From NCBI RefSeq assembly GCF_019449565.1, contig NZ_JAGRPM010000025.1, positions 1-64,000 of the forward strand: a DNA stretch of 64,000 nucleotides. The letters run 5' to 3'. This DNA comes from Rhodoblastus sp. (lineage in GTDB: Bacteria > Pseudomonadota > Alphaproteobacteria > Rhizobiales > Beijerinckiaceae). The notes beneath the pieces were generated by a model that saw only the letters and a list, made by a program, of their open reading frames with translations, ran no database searches and was not told where the DNA came from. Below are positions 37,009-47,608 of the stretch, one piece after another. The position numbers were made by a program, and so were the translations under genes. Position 1 is the stretch's first letter; each line of letters opens with the position of its first letter.

Positions 37009-39201
37009 ATGATGCGGCAGTACGAACTCGTCGATCGCGTTCGAAAATATAATCCGCAGACCGACGAGGATCTCCTCAATCGAGCCTATGTCTACGCCAT
37101 GCGCGCGCATGGCCAGCAAATGCGCGCCTCGGGCGATCCCTATTTCACGCATCCGCTAGAAGTCGCGGCCATCCTGACCGAGATGAAGCTCGACGACGCG
37201 ACCATCGTCGCCGCCGTGCTGCATGACACGATCGAGGACACGGGCGCGACCAGGGCCGATATCGATACTTTATTTGGCCAGGAGATCGGTCGCCTCGTCG
37301 ATGGCCTCACGAAGCTGAAAAAGCTCGATCTCGTCTCCAAGCGGGCCGCGCAGGCGGAGAATTTCCGCAAGCTGCTGCTGGCCATCGCCGAAGACGTGCG
37401 CGTGCTGCTGGTCAAGCTCGCCGACCGCCTGCACAATATGCGCACGCTACATTACGTTTCGCCGGAAAAGCGCGCCCGCATCGCCGAGGAGACGCTGGAC
37501 ATCTACGCCCCGCTCGCCGGTCGCATGGGCATGCAGAACCTGCGCGACGAGCTTGAGAATCTCTCGTTCAAATATTTGATGCCCGAAGCCTTCGCGATGG
37601 TTTCGACGCGGCTGGAGGATCTGCGCGAGAAGAACCGCGAGCTGATCAAGACCATCGAAAACGAATTGACCGAAGAGCTGGCGCGGCGCGGCATCAAGGC
37701 CGATGTGCGCGGGCGCCAGAAGCAGCCCTATTCGGTCTGGAGCAAGATGGAGCGCAAGTCGCTCGCTTTCGAGCAGTTATCCGACATTTTCGGCTTCCGC
37801 GTCGTCGTCGACAATACGGACGACTGCTATCGCGTCATCGGCGTCGTGCACCGGAAATGGCCGATGGTCCCGGGGCGGTTCAAGGATTATGTCTCGACGC
37901 CCAAGCAGAACGACTATCGCTCGATCCACACCACCGTGGTCGGTCCAGGACGCCAGCGCGTCGAGCTGCAAGTGCGCACCCATGAGATGCATGACATCGC
38001 GCGCCACGGCATCGCCGCCCACGCCTTGTACAAGGATGGCCGCGACGCGCCCGCGCCCGTGCTTTCGCATGAGAGCAACGCCTATCAATGGCTCAAGCGC
38101 ACCATCGACATGCTCTCGGAAGGATCGAGCCCGGAAGAATTTCTGGAGCATACGCGGCTGGAGCTGTTCCATGACCAGGTGTTCTGCTTCACGCCCAAGG
38201 GCCGGCTGATCGCGTTGCCGCGCGGCGCCACGCCGATCGATTTCGCCTATGCCGTCCACACCAGCGTGGGCAATTCGGCGGTCGGCGCCAAGATCAACGG
38301 CCGCCTCGCGCCGCTGCTGGCGCCGCTCGACAATGGCGACGAGGTCGAGATCGTGCGCACCGAGGGGCAGACGCCGCCGGCCGCCTGGGAATCCATCGCC
38401 GTGACCGGCAAGGCGCGCGCCGCGATCCGCCGCGCCACCCGCGACGCGGTGCGCGCGCAATATGCGGGCCTGGGCCGCCAGATCGTGCTGCGCGCCTTCG
38501 AACGGGCGGGCAAGAAATTCTCCGACGATAAATTGAGGCCGTCGCTGCCGCGCCTTGCGCGCTCGACGATCGAAGACGTGCTGGCGGCGGTTGGGCGCGG
38601 CGAGATGTTTTCCGGCGATGTGGTCAAGGCCGTCTATCCGGAGTTCAAGGAAGAGCGCAAGGCGCAGTCGCCAGACCGCAGCGATCCGGGCTGGTTCCGC
38701 ATGCAGAAAGCCTCGGGGGTGCAGTTCAAGGCGCCTGGCGGCGGAAGCGACGCCCAAGCCGTGCCGATCCGCGGGCTACATGGCGACCTGCCGGTGGCCT
38801 TCGCCCCCAATGGCGCGGTGCCCGGCGACCGGATCGTCGGGATCATGACGCCGGGCCAGGGCATCACGGTCTATCCGATCCAGTCGCCCGCGCTCGCCGC
38901 CTTCGACGACCAGCCCGAACGCTGGCTCGACGTGCGCTGGGACGTCGAGGACGCCCAGGCCCTGTTTCCCGCGCGGATCGTGGTCGCGGCGATCAACGAG
39001 CCGGGCAGCCTCGGCGCCGTGGCGAGCCTGATCGGCGAGCAGGGCGGCAATATCGACGACGTGACCTTCAACAAGAAATCGCCGGACTTCCGCGAAATGA
39101 CCTTCGACATTCAAGTCTTCGACCTGAAACACCTCAACGATATTCTCTCGCGGCTGCGCGTCCTGCCGATGATCAACAGCGTTGAGCGCGTGATCGGATA
39201 G
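37009..39201 (+). CDS. rsh: Bifunctional (p)ppGpp synthetase/hydrolase
   Basis: 730 residues. The HD hydrolase domain is intact (His48 in FTHPLEV, HD at 72-73, ED at 76-77). The synthetase domain includes [18 protein letters not shown] and the [20 protein letters not shown] motif; a TGS domain ([25 protein letters not shown]) and C-terminal ACT domain follow. It sets stringent-response alarmone levels. The start [11 protein letters not shown] matches relatives; upstream residues are discarded. Confidence 0.95.
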   Translation: MMRQYELVDRVRKYNPQTDEDLLNRAYVYAMRAHGQQMRASGDPYFTHPLEVAAILTEMKLDDATIVAAVLHDTIEDTGATRADIDTLFGQEIGRLVDGLTKLKKLDLVSKRAAQAENFRKLLLAIAEDVRVLLVKLADRLHNMRTLHYVSPEKRARIAEETLDIYAPLAGRMGMQNLRDELENLSFKYLMPEAFAMVSTRLEDLREKNRELIKTIENELTEELARRGIKADVRGRQKQPYSVWSKMERKSLAFEQLSDIFGFRVVVDNTDDCYRVIGVVHRKWPMVPGRFKDYVSTPKQNDYRSIHTTVVGPGRQRVELQVRTHEMHDIARHGIAAHALYKDGRDAPAPVLSHESNAYQWLKRTIDMLSEGSSPEEFLEHTRLELFHDQVFCFTPKGRLIALPRGATPIDFAYAVHTSVGNSAVGAKINGRLAPLLAPLDNGDEVEIVRTEGQTPPAAWESIAVTGKARAAIRRATRDAVRAQYAGLGRQIVLRAFERAGKKFSDDKLRPSLPRLARSTIEDVLAAVGRGEMFSGDVVKAVYPEFKEERKAQSPDRSDPGWFRMQKASGVQFKAPGGGSDAQAVPIRGLHGDLPVAFAPNGAVPGDRIVGIMTPGQGITVYPIQSPALAAFDDQPERWLDVRWDVEDAQALFPARIVVAAINEPGSLGAVASLIGEQGGNIDDVTFNKKSPDFREMTFDIQVFDLKHLNDILSRLRVLPMINSVERVIG

Positions 39202-39227
39202 AGAGCGCCGCCACGAAAGGCCCAGCG

Positions 39228-39983
39228 ATGAGTTTTGCGAAAAAAATCCGTCTCGGCGTCAATATCGATCACGTCGCCACCCTGCGCAACGCGCGGGGCG
39301 GCTTCGCGCCTGATCCCCTGCGCGCCGCGCAGATGGCGCTCGCCGCCGGAGCCGACGGAATTACCGCGCATCTGCGGGAGGATCGCCGCCATATCGTCGA
39401 CGAGGACATGCGCCGCCTCAAGGCTTCGATCAATGCGCCGCTGAATTTCGAAATGGCCGCGACCGAACAAATGCTCGATATCGCGCTCAAGATTCGCCCG
39501 CACGCCTGCTGCCTCGTACCGGAAAAGCGCACCGAGCGCACCACGGAAGGCGGCCTTGACGTGGTCGGCGGCCGCGAAAGGCTCGCGCCCTTCGTCGACG
39601 AGCTTTTGCGCGCAGGCATTCGTGTCTCCTTGTTCATCGAGCCGTCGCCCGAGGCACTGGCCGCCGCGCGCGCCTTGAAGGCGCCGGTGGTCGAGCTTCA
39701 TACCGGCGCCTGGTGCAACGCCCTGGCGCTGGGCGAGACGGATAAGGCGGACGCCGAGTTCGAGCGCCTGCGCGTGGCGGCGGCGGAGGCGGAGCGGCTC
39801 GGGATCGAATGCCATGCCGGCCACGGCCTCGATTTCGACACGGCGCGGCTGATCGCCGCTTTCCCGCAGATCGTCGAGTTTAATATCGGTCACTTCTTGA
39901 TCGGCGAGGCGGTCTTCATCGGCCTCGACGCCGCGGTGAAGGAGATGATCGCCGCCATTGCTCAGGGACGGGCCGGGGGATGA
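39228..39983 (+). CDS. pdxJ: Pyridoxine 5'-phosphate synthase
   Basis: 251 residues. [45 protein letters not shown] and [10 protein letters not shown] are PdxJ motifs. It joins 1-amino-acetone-3-phosphate and deoxyxylulose-5-phosphate in the DXP-dependent vitamin B6 route. It overlaps acpS by 4 bp, the order also seen in E. coli. Confidence 0.97.
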   Translation: MSFAKKIRLGVNIDHVATLRNARGGFAPDPLRAAQMALAAGADGITAHLREDRRHIVDEDMRRLKASINAPLNFEMAATEQMLDIALKIRPHACCLVPEKRTERTTEGGLDVVGGRERLAPFVDELLRAGIRVSLFIEPSPEALAAARALKAPVVELHTGAWCNALALGETDKADAEFERLRVAAAEAERLGIECHAGHGLDFDTARLIAAFPQIVEFNIGHFLIGEAVFIGLDAAVKEMIAAIAQGRAGG

Positions 39984-40393
39984 TCATCGGACTCGGCCTC
40001 GACCTTTGCGACATCCGGCGCATCGAACAAACATTGGAGAAATATGGCGAGCGCTTTCCTCGCCGCTGCTTCACGCCCGTCGAGCGCGCCAAGGCCGACG
40101 GCCGCAAGGCGCGGGCGGCGACCTACGCCAAGCGTTTCGCCGCCAAGGAGGCCTGTGCCAAGGCGCTCGGCTGCGGGATCGGGCAGGGGGTGTCGTGGCG
40201 CGACATGGGCGTGGTCAATGATCCGTTCGGGCGGCCATCAATGGAGTTGACCGGCGGGGCGGCGGAGCGGCTCGCCCGGCTCACGCCGGCGGGCTGCGAG
40301 GCGCGCGTCCATCTGACCATGACCGACGAATATCCGCTGGCGCAGGCGCAGGTGATGATCGAGGCGGTTCCCCAACCCTTGTCCAAGCCTTGA
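39980..40393 (+). CDS. acpS: Holo-[acyl-carrier-protein] synthase
   Basis: 137 residues. [34 protein letters not shown] and [12 protein letters not shown] are the two signature motifs with the Mg-binding Asp and Glu. It transfers 4'-phosphopantetheine to acyl carrier protein. The final residues (LSKP) are encoded in the first copy of a 17-bp tandem repeat. Confidence 0.96.
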   Translation: MIIGLGLDLCDIRRIEQTLEKYGERFPRRCFTPVERAKADGRKARAATYAKRFAAKEACAKALGCGIGQGVSWRDMGVVNDPFGRPSMELTGGAAERLARLTPAGCEARVHLTMTDEYPLAQAQVMIEAVPQPLSKP

Positions 40394-40450
40394 GCCTCTC
40401 CAAGCCTTGAGCCTCTCCAAGCCTTGAGCCTCGCCAAGCCTTGAGCCTCG
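40383..40450. repeat. Four tandem copies of a 17-bp repeat after acpS
   Basis: Unit CCAAGCCTTGAGCCTCT occurs at 40383, 40400, 40417 and 40434; the last two copies end in G. The first copy contains the acpS stop codon TGA. Each unit includes a small palindrome, CAAG-C-CTTG. Because 17 is not a multiple of 3, expansion would not preserve a reading frame, so the array is probably non-coding. Confidence 0.92.
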
Positions 40451-40569
40451 CCCCATTTTGCGCGGCGGGCGGACAGAAAACGGACAAAAATTCGCCCCGA
40501 ATTGGCGCGACAGCCTTGCGTCGGAGCGCGAAAACGCCGACAACCGGCGCCCGGAACTGGAAAAAAGAT

Positions 40570-41358
40570 ATGAGCGAATCCATGAGCGAAACGTCGCCGC
40601 GCGCCGCCAAGAAGACCGAACAAGGCGGAATTGGCGAAACGATCATCGTGATCCTTCAGGCGCTGGCGATCGCTCTCGTGGTCCGCACCTTCCTCTTCCA
40701 GCCCTTCAATATTCCGTCGGGTTCAATGATCCCGACGCTGGAGATCGGCGATTATCTCTTCGTCTCCAAATATAGCTATGGCTATTCGCGCTATTCCTTT
40801 CCCTTCGGCCTTCCCGCGTTCCAGGGCCGCATTTTTGGCTCTGCGCCCAAGCGCGGCGATGTCGTGGTGTTCAAGCTGCCGCGCGACAATGAGACCGATT
40901 ACATCAAGCGCGTAATCGGCCTGCCCGGCGACAAGATCGAGATGAAAAAGGGCCGGCTCTATATCAACGACCAGATCGTCGAGCGCGAGCCCATCGAGAA
41001 GGCGCAGACCGAGGATCTTTACGGCCATTTCGGCCCCGTGCCGACCTATAAGGAAACCTTGCCGGGCGGCGTCACCCACACGATCATCGAGATCCAGGGC
41101 GATGACGGCTTCAACGACAACGCCGGGCCCTTCATTGTGCCGCAGGGCCATTATTTCATGATGGGCGACAACCGCGACAACTCCACCGATTCCCGCGTGC
41201 CGCAGGATCAGGGCGGCGTCGGCTATGTGCCCTATGTCAATGTCGAGGGCCGCGCGGAAATGATCTTCTTCTCGGTCGGCGGCGGCGCGGCGGCCTGGGA
41301 GTTCTGGCGCTGGCCGTGGACCCTGCGCCTGAACCGCATGTTCCACGCGGTCCGATGA
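40570..41358 (+). CDS. lepB: Signal peptidase I
   Basis: 262 residues with one N-terminal transmembrane helix (about 21-43). Ser52 in NIPSGSMIPTL and Lys113 in YIKRVIGLPGD are the catalytic dyad; GDNRDNSTDSR is box E. It removes signal peptides from exported proteins at the periplasmic face. The ATG at 40570 is chosen; 40582 is also possible. Overlaps rnc by 4 bp. Confidence 0.96.
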   Translation: MSESMSETSPRAAKKTEQGGIGETIIVILQALAIALVVRTFLFQPFNIPSGSMIPTLEIGDYLFVSKYSYGYSRYSFPFGLPAFQGRIFGSAPKRGDVVVFKLPRDNETDYIKRVIGLPGDKIEMKKGRLYINDQIVEREPIEKAQTEDLYGHFGPVPTYKETLPGGVTHTIIEIQGDDGFNDNAGPFIVPQGHYFMMGDNRDNSTDSRVPQDQGGVGYVPYVNVEGRAEMIFFSVGGGAAAWEFWRWPWTLRLNRMFHAVR

Positions 41359-42086
41359 GCGTCGCTGGCGACGCCGCGGCGGATTTCGGCGATCTCGCCG
41401 CCCTGCAGGAGCGCGTGGGCTATCGCTTCGCGGATCCGTTGCTGCTGTTGCGCGCGCTGACCCATGTCAGCGCCTTGCCGGCGACCCAGGCGGCGCGCCG
41501 GGTCGATTCCTATCAGCGGCTTGAGTTTCTCGGCGACCGCGTGCTTGGCCTCGCCGTGTCCGACATGCTCTGCGAGCAATTTCCGGGAGCTGAGGAAGGC
41601 GAACTCTCGCGCCGCCTTGCCGATCTGGTCCGCAAGGAAACCTGCGCCGATGTCGCGCGCGAATGGGGCGTTGGCGACGTCGTGCGGCTTGGCGAGGGCG
41701 AGGCCCAGACCGGCGGCGCCAAGAAATCCGCCATTCTCGGCGACGTCTGCGAGAGCATTCTCGGCGCAATCTTTCTCGACGGCGGCTTCGCGGCGGCGCA
41801 GGCGACGATCCGTCGCTTCTTTCACGGGAAAATGCTCAATCCGGCGCGGCCCCTGCGCGACCCGAAAACCGCCTTGCAGGAATGGGCGCAGGCGCGCGGC
41901 CTGCCGCCGCCGTCCTATCGGCAGTCGTCGCGGATCGGGCCGGATCATGCGCCGGTTTTCATTATGGAAGTCGTCGTCAACGGCTATGAGCCGATGGCCG
42001 CCCGGGGCAGTTCGAAGCGCTTCGCCGAACAGGCCTGCGCGCAGAGCTTCCTGACCCGCGAGGGCGTCTGGGAGGAGGGGGAATGA
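41355..42086 (+). CDS. rnc: Ribonuclease III
   Basis: 243 residues. YQRLEFLGDRVLGLAVSDML is the RNase III signature and the second acidic site ESILGAIFLDGG follows; a double-stranded RNA-binding domain begins near residue 170. Processes rRNA precursors and structured mRNAs. Start ATGA overlaps the end of lepB, and its end overlaps era by 4 bp, giving a tightly coupled lepB-rnc-era unit. Confidence 0.96.
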   Translation: MSVAGDAAADFGDLAALQERVGYRFADPLLLLRALTHVSALPATQAARRVDSYQRLEFLGDRVLGLAVSDMLCEQFPGAEEGELSRRLADLVRKETCADVAREWGVGDVVRLGEGEAQTGGAKKSAILGDVCESILGAIFLDGGFAAAQATIRRFFHGKMLNPARPLRDPKTALQEWAQARGLPPPSYRQSSRIGPDHAPVFIMEVVVNGYEPMAARGSSKRFAEQACAQSFLTREGVWEEGE

Positions 42087-42994
42087 CTGAGGAGACGAAG
42101 GCGCCGCGTTGCGGTTTTTGCGCCCTGATCGGCGCGCCTAACGCCGGCAAGTCGACGCTGCTCAACCAGCTCGTCGGCGCGAAGGTTTCGATCGTGTCGC
42201 GCAAGGTCCAGACCACCCGCACGCTGGTGCGCGGCATTGCGCTGGAAGGCGAGGCGCAGATCATTTTTGTCGATACGCCCGGCATTTTCGCGCCCAAGCG
42301 CCGGCTCGACCGCGCCATGGTCACCTCGGCCTGGGGCGGGGCGGGCGACGCCGATGTGGTCTGCCTGCTGATCGACGCGCGCAAGGGCGTGGACGAGGAG
42401 GTCGAGGCCATCCTCGAAAGGCTGCCGCAATTGCGCGCGCCGAAAATCCTCGTGCTCAACAAGATCGACACCATCGAGCATGAAAAGCTGCTTGGACTCG
42501 CCGCCAGCCTGAACGAGCGGATTCACTTCGCCGACACTTTCATGATCTCGGCGCTGAAAGGCCATGGCTGCGTGAAGTTCCGCGAGAAGCTTGCGCAATA
42601 TATGCAGCCGGGTCCGTGGCTCTATCCCGAAGACCAGATTTCCGACGCGCCCATACGCGCGCTGGCCGCAGAGATCACGCGCGAAAAACTCTTCGAGCGC
42701 CTGCACGACGAATTGCCCTATCAGTCCACGGTCGAGACCGAATTGTGGAAAGACCAGCCCGACGGCTCCGCGCGCGTGGAGCAGACGATCTATGTCACCC
42801 GCGAGGGACAGAAGAAGATCGTGATCGGCGAAGGCGGAAAGACGATCAAGAGCATCGGCTCAGCGGCGCGCAAGGAAATCATGGAGGCGGCGGAACAGAA
42901 GGTCCATCTGTTCCTGTTCGTGAAAGTGCGCGAGAATTGGGGCGACGACCCGGAGCGCTATCGCGAAATGGGTCTGGAATTTCCCAGGAAGTAA
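42083..42994 (+). CDS. era: GTPase Era
   Basis: 303 residues. G1 GAPNAGKST, G3 DTPG and G4 NKID are visible, followed by a KH domain with EGGKTIKSIGSAARKEI. Era binds the 3' end of 16S rRNA in late 30S assembly. Encoded directly after RNase III as in most bacteria; recO is 13 bp downstream. Confidence 0.97.
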   Translation: MTEETKAPRCGFCALIGAPNAGKSTLLNQLVGAKVSIVSRKVQTTRTLVRGIALEGEAQIIFVDTPGIFAPKRRLDRAMVTSAWGGAGDADVVCLLIDARKGVDEEVEAILERLPQLRAPKILVLNKIDTIEHEKLLGLAASLNERIHFADTFMISALKGHGCVKFREKLAQYMQPGPWLYPEDQISDAPIRALAAEITREKLFERLHDELPYQSTVETELWKDQPDGSARVEQTIYVTREGQKKIVIGEGGKTIKSIGSAARKEIMEAAEQKVHLFLFVKVRENWGDDPERYREMGLEFPRK

Positions 42995-43007
42995 GGGGGC
43001 TGCGGCC

Positions 43008-43718
43008 ATGGAATGGTCGGAGCGCGGCCTGATCCTCGGCCTGAAGAAACATGGCGAGACCAGCGTCATTCTCGAATTGATGACGCGCGGCCATGGTCGC
43101 CATCTCGGCGTGGTGCGCGGCGGGCGCTCCAAGTCCATGCAGCCGGTGCTGCAGCCGGGCAATGAGGTCCAGGCGGTCTGGCGCGCGCGGCTGGAGGAAC
43201 ATCTCGGCATGTTCGCCGTCGAGGCGGCGGCGCTGCGGACGGATCTGTTGCTGTCGAACCCGCAGGGCCTGCATGGCGTCGGGCTGCTTGGAGCCTTGCT
43301 GCGGCTGCTGCCGGAACGCGATCCGCATCCGGGCCTTTACGAGCGGGCGCAGGTTCTGCTGGCGCAGCTCACCACGCCGCTGGCCCCGGCGCTTTTCGTC
43401 CATTTCGAACTGGCTTTGCTTGCCGAACTCGGCTTCGGCCTCGATCTCGACCAATGCGCGGCGACGGGAGGGCGGGACGATCTGGTCTATGTCTCGCCCA
43501 AATCCGCCCGCGCCGTGAGCCGCGAGGCCGGCGCGCCCTGGGCGGCGAAGCTGCTGCCGCTGCCGGCCTTTCTGCGCGAGGCGCCGGGCGCTCCGGTCAC
43601 GCGGGAGAATGTGCGGGACGGCTTCCGACTCACCGAATTTTTTCTCGCCCGCGACGTTTATCTGCCGCGCGGGCTCAAGCCGCCGGAAGCGCGCGCGGCT
43701 TTTATCGCGAGCTTTTGA
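43008..43718 (+). CDS. recO: DNA repair protein RecO
   Basis: 236 residues. MEWSERGLILGLKKHGETSVILELMTRGHGRHLGVVRGG matches the N-terminal OB fold; the remainder is helical. RecO loads RecA on SSB-coated single-stranded DNA. The zinc-binding cysteines of some RecO proteins are absent. Closes the acpS-lepB-rnc-era-recO run. Confidence 0.93.
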   Translation: MEWSERGLILGLKKHGETSVILELMTRGHGRHLGVVRGGRSKSMQPVLQPGNEVQAVWRARLEEHLGMFAVEAAALRTDLLLSNPQGLHGVGLLGALLRLLPERDPHPGLYERAQVLLAQLTTPLAPALFVHFELALLAELGFGLDLDQCAATGGRDDLVYVSPKSARAVSREAGAPWAAKLLPLPAFLREAPGAPVTRENVRDGFRLTEFFLARDVYLPRGLKPPEARAAFIASF

Positions 43719-43778
43719 GCATTTCCGGTCGGATTTTTGCCGCGATGAAGCGGGCTGACTTAAGGATAGCGCCGCGTT

Positions 43779-44579
43779 TTATTTAGCCCGGAGATACAGG
43801 TTCTCGCTTGATTGGCCGGGAACCGGTCGTGCCTCGGTTGTGAAGAGGTCTGTTCTTCCCTTCACCAAATGCGACAGCTTCTTGTAGCCAAAGGCTCGGG
43901 GATCAAAGTTGGGATCGAGTCTGTTCAGATTGCTGCCGAATGTCCCCAGATGCACCCAGCCGTTTTCATCCGATGATTGTTCCAAGGCGTTCAGCGCGAT
44001 TTCTTTGGGGAACTTCCGGACGGGTACGGATGCTGAGGCAGGTTTTTTCGGCGCTGCTTCGGGGGCCGCATTGGCGTTCGCTGCAACGCTCGCTGTCTCT
44101 GCCTTGCTGCGGCACAATGCTTCGATGAACATGAACTCATCGCAGGCGTTCTGAAATGCGCATGGCGTTTTGTGCGCCCCGAAACCCAGCACCTTCAGCC
44201 CTTCCTCTCGAATTCGCGTTGCGAGTCCGGTGAAGTCGCTATCGCTGCTGACAAGGCAGAAACCGTCAAAATTCCGGGTGTAGAGCAAGTCCATCGCATC
44301 GATGACGAGCGCGATGTCCGTTGCATTCTTCCTTGGCGTGTAGGCGAATTGCTGAACAGGCTTGATGGCGTATTCCTGGAGGATTTCGTTCCACGATGAG
44401 CTGGGGCCAGCGGTGAAATCGCCGTAGATCCGCTTCACCGTGGCTTCGCCAAACCGCGCGACTTCCGCCAGGATTCCTTCAATCGCCAATGCCTGGGCGT
44501 TGTCGCCGTCAATAAGCACCGCCAGACGGGAGACCGGTTCTTCTGGTCCATTTTTGGCTGAGAGCCTCGATGACGCCAT
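43779..44579 (-). CDS. NYN domain protein with C-terminal OST-HTH/LOTUS domain
   Basis: 266 residues. The NYN part (about 15-165) has RLAVLIDGDNAQALAIEGIL, DIALVIDAMDLLYTRNFDGF and SSDSDFTGLATRIREEG, giving the acidic site of a presumed RNase. After an Ala/Pro-rich linker, the last 75 residues (KFPKEIALNALEQSSDENGWVHLG...) form a LOTUS domain, an RNA- or G-quadruplex-binding module. Base composition is lower in G+C than the flanking genes and it is inverted relative to the era-recO block, so it may be acquired. Confidence 0.87.
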   Translation of the reverse strand: MASSRLSAKNGPEEPVSRLAVLIDGDNAQALAIEGILAEVARFGEATVKRIYGDFTAGPSSSWNEILQEYAIKPVQQFAYTPRKNATDIALVIDAMDLLYTRNFDGFCLVSSDSDFTGLATRIREEGLKVLGFGAHKTPCAFQNACDEFMFIEALCRSKAETASVAANANAAPEAAPKKPASASVPVRKFPKEIALNALEQSSDENGWVHLGTFGSNLNRLDPNFDPRAFGYKKLSHLVKGRTDLFTTEARPVPGQSSENLYLRAK

Positions 44580-44771
44580 CTTCAGTTCAATCTTTTTGGT
44601 TGGGAATGGAGCGAAAAACAAAGTTCGTGATCGGGATCATTTGAAATCGAAAGCCCTTGCGAAATTCTGAGTCTCCCGTGGTGAATTTTTCTCTTGAGTA
44701 AATGTGGTTACTTTCGCTCTCCCCGATCTTAGCTGGTCAAGGCGCGGCAGCCGGGGCGGAGTGCGGGGGAC

Positions 44772-44802
44772 AAAAACGAAAAAACCGCGCCGAAACGCGG
44801 TT
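44772..44802 (-). terminator. Terminator of the small secreted protein gene
   Basis: On the minus strand AACCGCG-TTTCGG-CGCGGTT is followed by TTTTCGTTTTT (genomic 44802 down to 44772). It serves the gene ending at 44867. Confidence 0.75.
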
Positions 44803-44866
44803 CATTCACCATCTTTGGAAAAACGTCCGGCCTTCACCGGCTATTCTGACGCCGATTCGTGAGCCT

Positions 44867-45109
44867 TCACTGGCAGACGTGGCGGATTTCCTTGTGCGAA
44901 ATGCCATAGCCTTCGTCGGCTTCGACCTCGCGGTCCTCGCATTGGCGGGCGTTCGCGGCGGCTGCGTCCGCCTGGATGGATGCGGCCTCGACCGCCCGCG
45001 CGCCGCCTTCCGCCATCACCTGCCCGATGGGCGAGAGATAAGCAATGGCGGAGAAAGCGAAAAGGCCCAGCAGAAACAACAATGTCATCAAGCGATTCGA
45101 CGTTTTCAT
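44867..45109 (-). CDS. Small exported or membrane-anchored protein, unknown function
   Basis: 80 residues. MKTSNRLMTLLFLLGLFAFSAIAYLSP forms a signal peptide or anchor; the rest is Ala/Glu-rich with two cysteines (RQCEDREVE and a final HVCQ). GAGG lies 5 bases before the ATG at 45109. It has its own terminator. No family is recognised. Confidence 0.7.
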   Translation of the reverse strand: MKTSNRLMTLLFLLGLFAFSAIAYLSPIGQVMAEGGARAVEAASIQADAAAANARQCEDREVEADEGYGISHKEIRHVCQ

Positions 45110-45357
45110 GACTGCCTCAGTCCGATCCCGACGCAAACGGCTCGGGCAAGACATTTGCCTTGCCGCGATCAAGCATTGTGACGCCGGGAATTGAACAGTT
45201 CAGGGGGGTAAAGGTTCCGCATGTGCGAAATGTCCATCGCGTTCTAGACCCGCCGGCGGCGCCAGACTAGTGCGGAAAGGACACATATTTCGTTAAAATC
45301 GGGAGGCGTACAAATAGCGAACTTGAACGCGCCGCCCGGCTGATCTATGGCTGGCCC

Positions 45358-47604
45358 ATGGCCAAACCGCATGTGCCGCCGCCCGGCGAGAACAATCAGC
45401 CGATCAATCTGCGCGACGCGCTCGAAGAGCGCTATCTCGCCTATGCCTTGTCGACCATCATGGGCCGCGCCCTGCCGGACGCGCGCGATGGGCTGAAGCC
45501 GGTCCACCGCCGCATTCTCTATGGCATGCACATCCTGCGGCTCGACCCCGGCTCGCCCTTCAAGAAATGCGCGAAGATCGTCGGCGACGTGATGGGCTCC
45601 TTCCATCCGCATGGCGATCAGGCGATCTATGACGCCCTCGTGCGGCTGGCGCAGGATTTCGCCTCGCGCTATCCGCTCGTCGACGGCCAGGGTAATTTCG
45701 GCAATATCGACGGCGACGGCGCCGCCGCCTATCGCTACACCGAAGCCCGCATGACCGATGTCGCGCGTGCCTTGCTCGAAGGTATCGACGAAGACGCCAT
45801 CGACTTCCGCGAGAACTATTCCGGCGACCAGAAGGAGCCGGTGGTGCTGCCCTCGGCCTTCCCGAACCTGCTCGCCAATGGCAGCCAGGGCATCGCGGTC
45901 GGCATGGCGACCTCGATCCCACCCCATAATGTGGCCGAGCTTTGCGACGCCGCTCTTTATCTCATCGCCAATCCGAAGGCCGACGCCGCACAGCTCGTCA
46001 CTTTCGTGCCGGGGCCGGACTTCCCGACCGGCGGCGTGATCGTCGATTCGCGCGAGACCATCATCGAGACCTATCGCACCGGGCGCGGCTCGTTTCGCAC
46101 CCGCGCCCGCTGGGTGAAGGAAGAGGGCGCGCGCGGCGTCTGGAACGTCGTGGTGACGGAAATTCCCTATGGCGTGCAGAAGTCGCGGCTGATCGAAAAA
46201 CTCGCGGAACTGGTCAACGAGAAGAAATTGCCGTTGCTTGCCGATGTTCGCGACGAATCGGCCGAGGATGTCCGCATCGTGCTCGAACCCCGCGCACGAA
46301 ATGTCGATCCGGGCGTCATGATGGAAAGCCTGTTCCGCATGAGCGAGCTGGAAACGCGCTTCGCCATGAACATGAATGTCCTGGTCGATGGCGTGGTTCC
46401 GCGCGTGGTCTCGCTGCCGGAGGCGCTGCGGCAATGGCTGGACCATCGCCGCAATGTGTTGGTCCGCCGCACCCAGTTCAGGCTGAGCGAGATCGAGCGC
46501 CGGCTCGAAGTCCTCGCCGGCATGCTCGTCGCCTTCCTCAATCTCGACGAGGTGATCCGCATCATCCGCGAGGAGGAAGAGCCCAAGGACGTCCTGAAGG
46601 CGCAATTCGAGCTCACCGACAATCAGGCCAATTATATTCTCGACACGCGACTGCGCGCCTTGCGGCGTCTGGAAGAAATGAAGCTGCGCGATGAGCATGC
46701 CGAGCTGACGAAGGAAAAGGCCGATCTCGAGGATCTGCTTGGCGGCGAGGCCCGGCAATGGAAGACGATCACCGCGCAGATCCGAGAAATCAAGAAGAAA
46801 TGGGGTCCGCTCACGGCGATTGGCAAGCGCCGCACCAGTTTCGAGGCTCCGCCCGCCAGCGCGGAGAATTTCGACCTCTCCGACGTGCTGGTCGAGCGCG
46901 AGCCTGTCACCATCGTCGTCAGCCACAAGGGATGGATTCGCGCGCTGAAAGGTCAGGTCGCCGACCTGTCCAACGTCCAATTCAAAGGCGACGATTCGCT
47001 GCGGCTATCCTTTTTTGCGGAAACGACGTCAAAGATTCTGGTGCTGTCCACGGACGGCAAGGTCTTCACGCTTGAGGCGTCCAAACTGCCGGGCGGTCGC
47101 GGCGCGGGCGAGCCGATGCGCCTGCTCGCCGATATTGGCGACAACGAGGACGTCGCCGCGGTCTTCGTCTATCGCCCCTGCGTGAAAATGATCGTCGCGA
47201 CGACGGATGGGCGCGGATTCCTGGCCGGGCAGGACGATATGGTCGGCAATACGCGCAAGGGCAAAATGCTGCTCGGCGTGGACGGGGCGGCCAAGGCGCG
47301 GTTCGTCGTCCCCGCCGAGGGCGACCATGTCGCCGTGATCGGCGAGAACCGCAAATTGCTGTGCTTCCCGCTGTCGGAACTGCCCGAAATGACCCGGGGC
47401 AAGGGCGTGCGCCTGCAACGCTACAAGGACGGCGGCCTGTCGGACATCAAAACCTTTGCGCTTAGCGAGGGCCTGAGCTGGATCGACCCGGCGGGCCGCG
47501 TCTTCAATGTGGCGGCGGACGCCCTGACCGAATGGATCGGCCACCGCGCCGACGCTGGCCGCCTGCCGCCCAAGGGCTTTCCGAAGGCGAACAGGTTTTC
47601 CTGA
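45358..47604 (+). CDS. parC: DNA topoisomerase IV subunit A
   Basis: 748 residues. [40 protein letters not shown] and the active-site tyrosine in [11 protein letters not shown] identify ParC, the DNA-breaking subunit that decatenates chromosomes. The quinolone-resistance region reads [13 protein letters not shown], so the Ser80 position of E. coli is Gln, as I recall for other alphaproteobacteria. The C-terminal beta-pinwheel is short, consistent with ParC instead of GyrA. No strong SD precedes the ATG. Confidence 0.94.
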   Translation: MAKPHVPPPGENNQPINLRDALEERYLAYALSTIMGRALPDARDGLKPVHRRILYGMHILRLDPGSPFKKCAKIVGDVMGSFHPHGDQAIYDALVRLAQDFASRYPLVDGQGNFGNIDGDGAAAYRYTEARMTDVARALLEGIDEDAIDFRENYSGDQKEPVVLPSAFPNLLANGSQGIAVGMATSIPPHNVAELCDAALYLIANPKADAAQLVTFVPGPDFPTGGVIVDSRETIIETYRTGRGSFRTRARWVKEEGARGVWNVVVTEIPYGVQKSRLIEKLAELVNEKKLPLLADVRDESAEDVRIVLEPRARNVDPGVMMESLFRMSELETRFAMNMNVLVDGVVPRVVSLPEALRQWLDHRRNVLVRRTQFRLSEIERRLEVLAGMLVAFLNLDEVIRIIREEEEPKDVLKAQFELTDNQANYILDTRLRALRRLEEMKLRDEHAELTKEKADLEDLLGGEARQWKTITAQIREIKKKWGPLTAIGKRRTSFEAPPASAENFDLSDVLVEREPVTIVVSHKGWIRALKGQVADLSNVQFKGDDSLRLSFFAETTSKILVLSTDGKVFTLEASKLPGGRGAGEPMRLLADIGDNEDVAAVFVYRPCVKMIVATTDGRGFLAGQDDMVGNTRKGKMLLGVDGAAKARFVVPAEGDHVAVIGENRKLLCFPLSELPEMTRGKGVRLQRYKDGGLSDIKTFALSEGLSWIDPAGRVFNVAADALTEWIGHRADAGRLPPKGFPKANRFS

Positions 47605-47608
47605 GCGA

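Noticed and set aside
40383..40450. Tandem repeat considered as a CRISPR array
   Set aside because: Units are contiguous without spacers, only 17 bp long, and no cas genes are present.
45192..45202. 11-bp palindrome TGAACAGTTCA between the small secreted gene and parC
   Set aside because: Too short and with no supporting promoter pattern; chance occurrence is likely.
45244..46980. Long minus-strand frame opposite parC
   Set aside because: The plus strand encodes a full ParC with active-site Tyr; the antisense frame is a codon-bias artefact.
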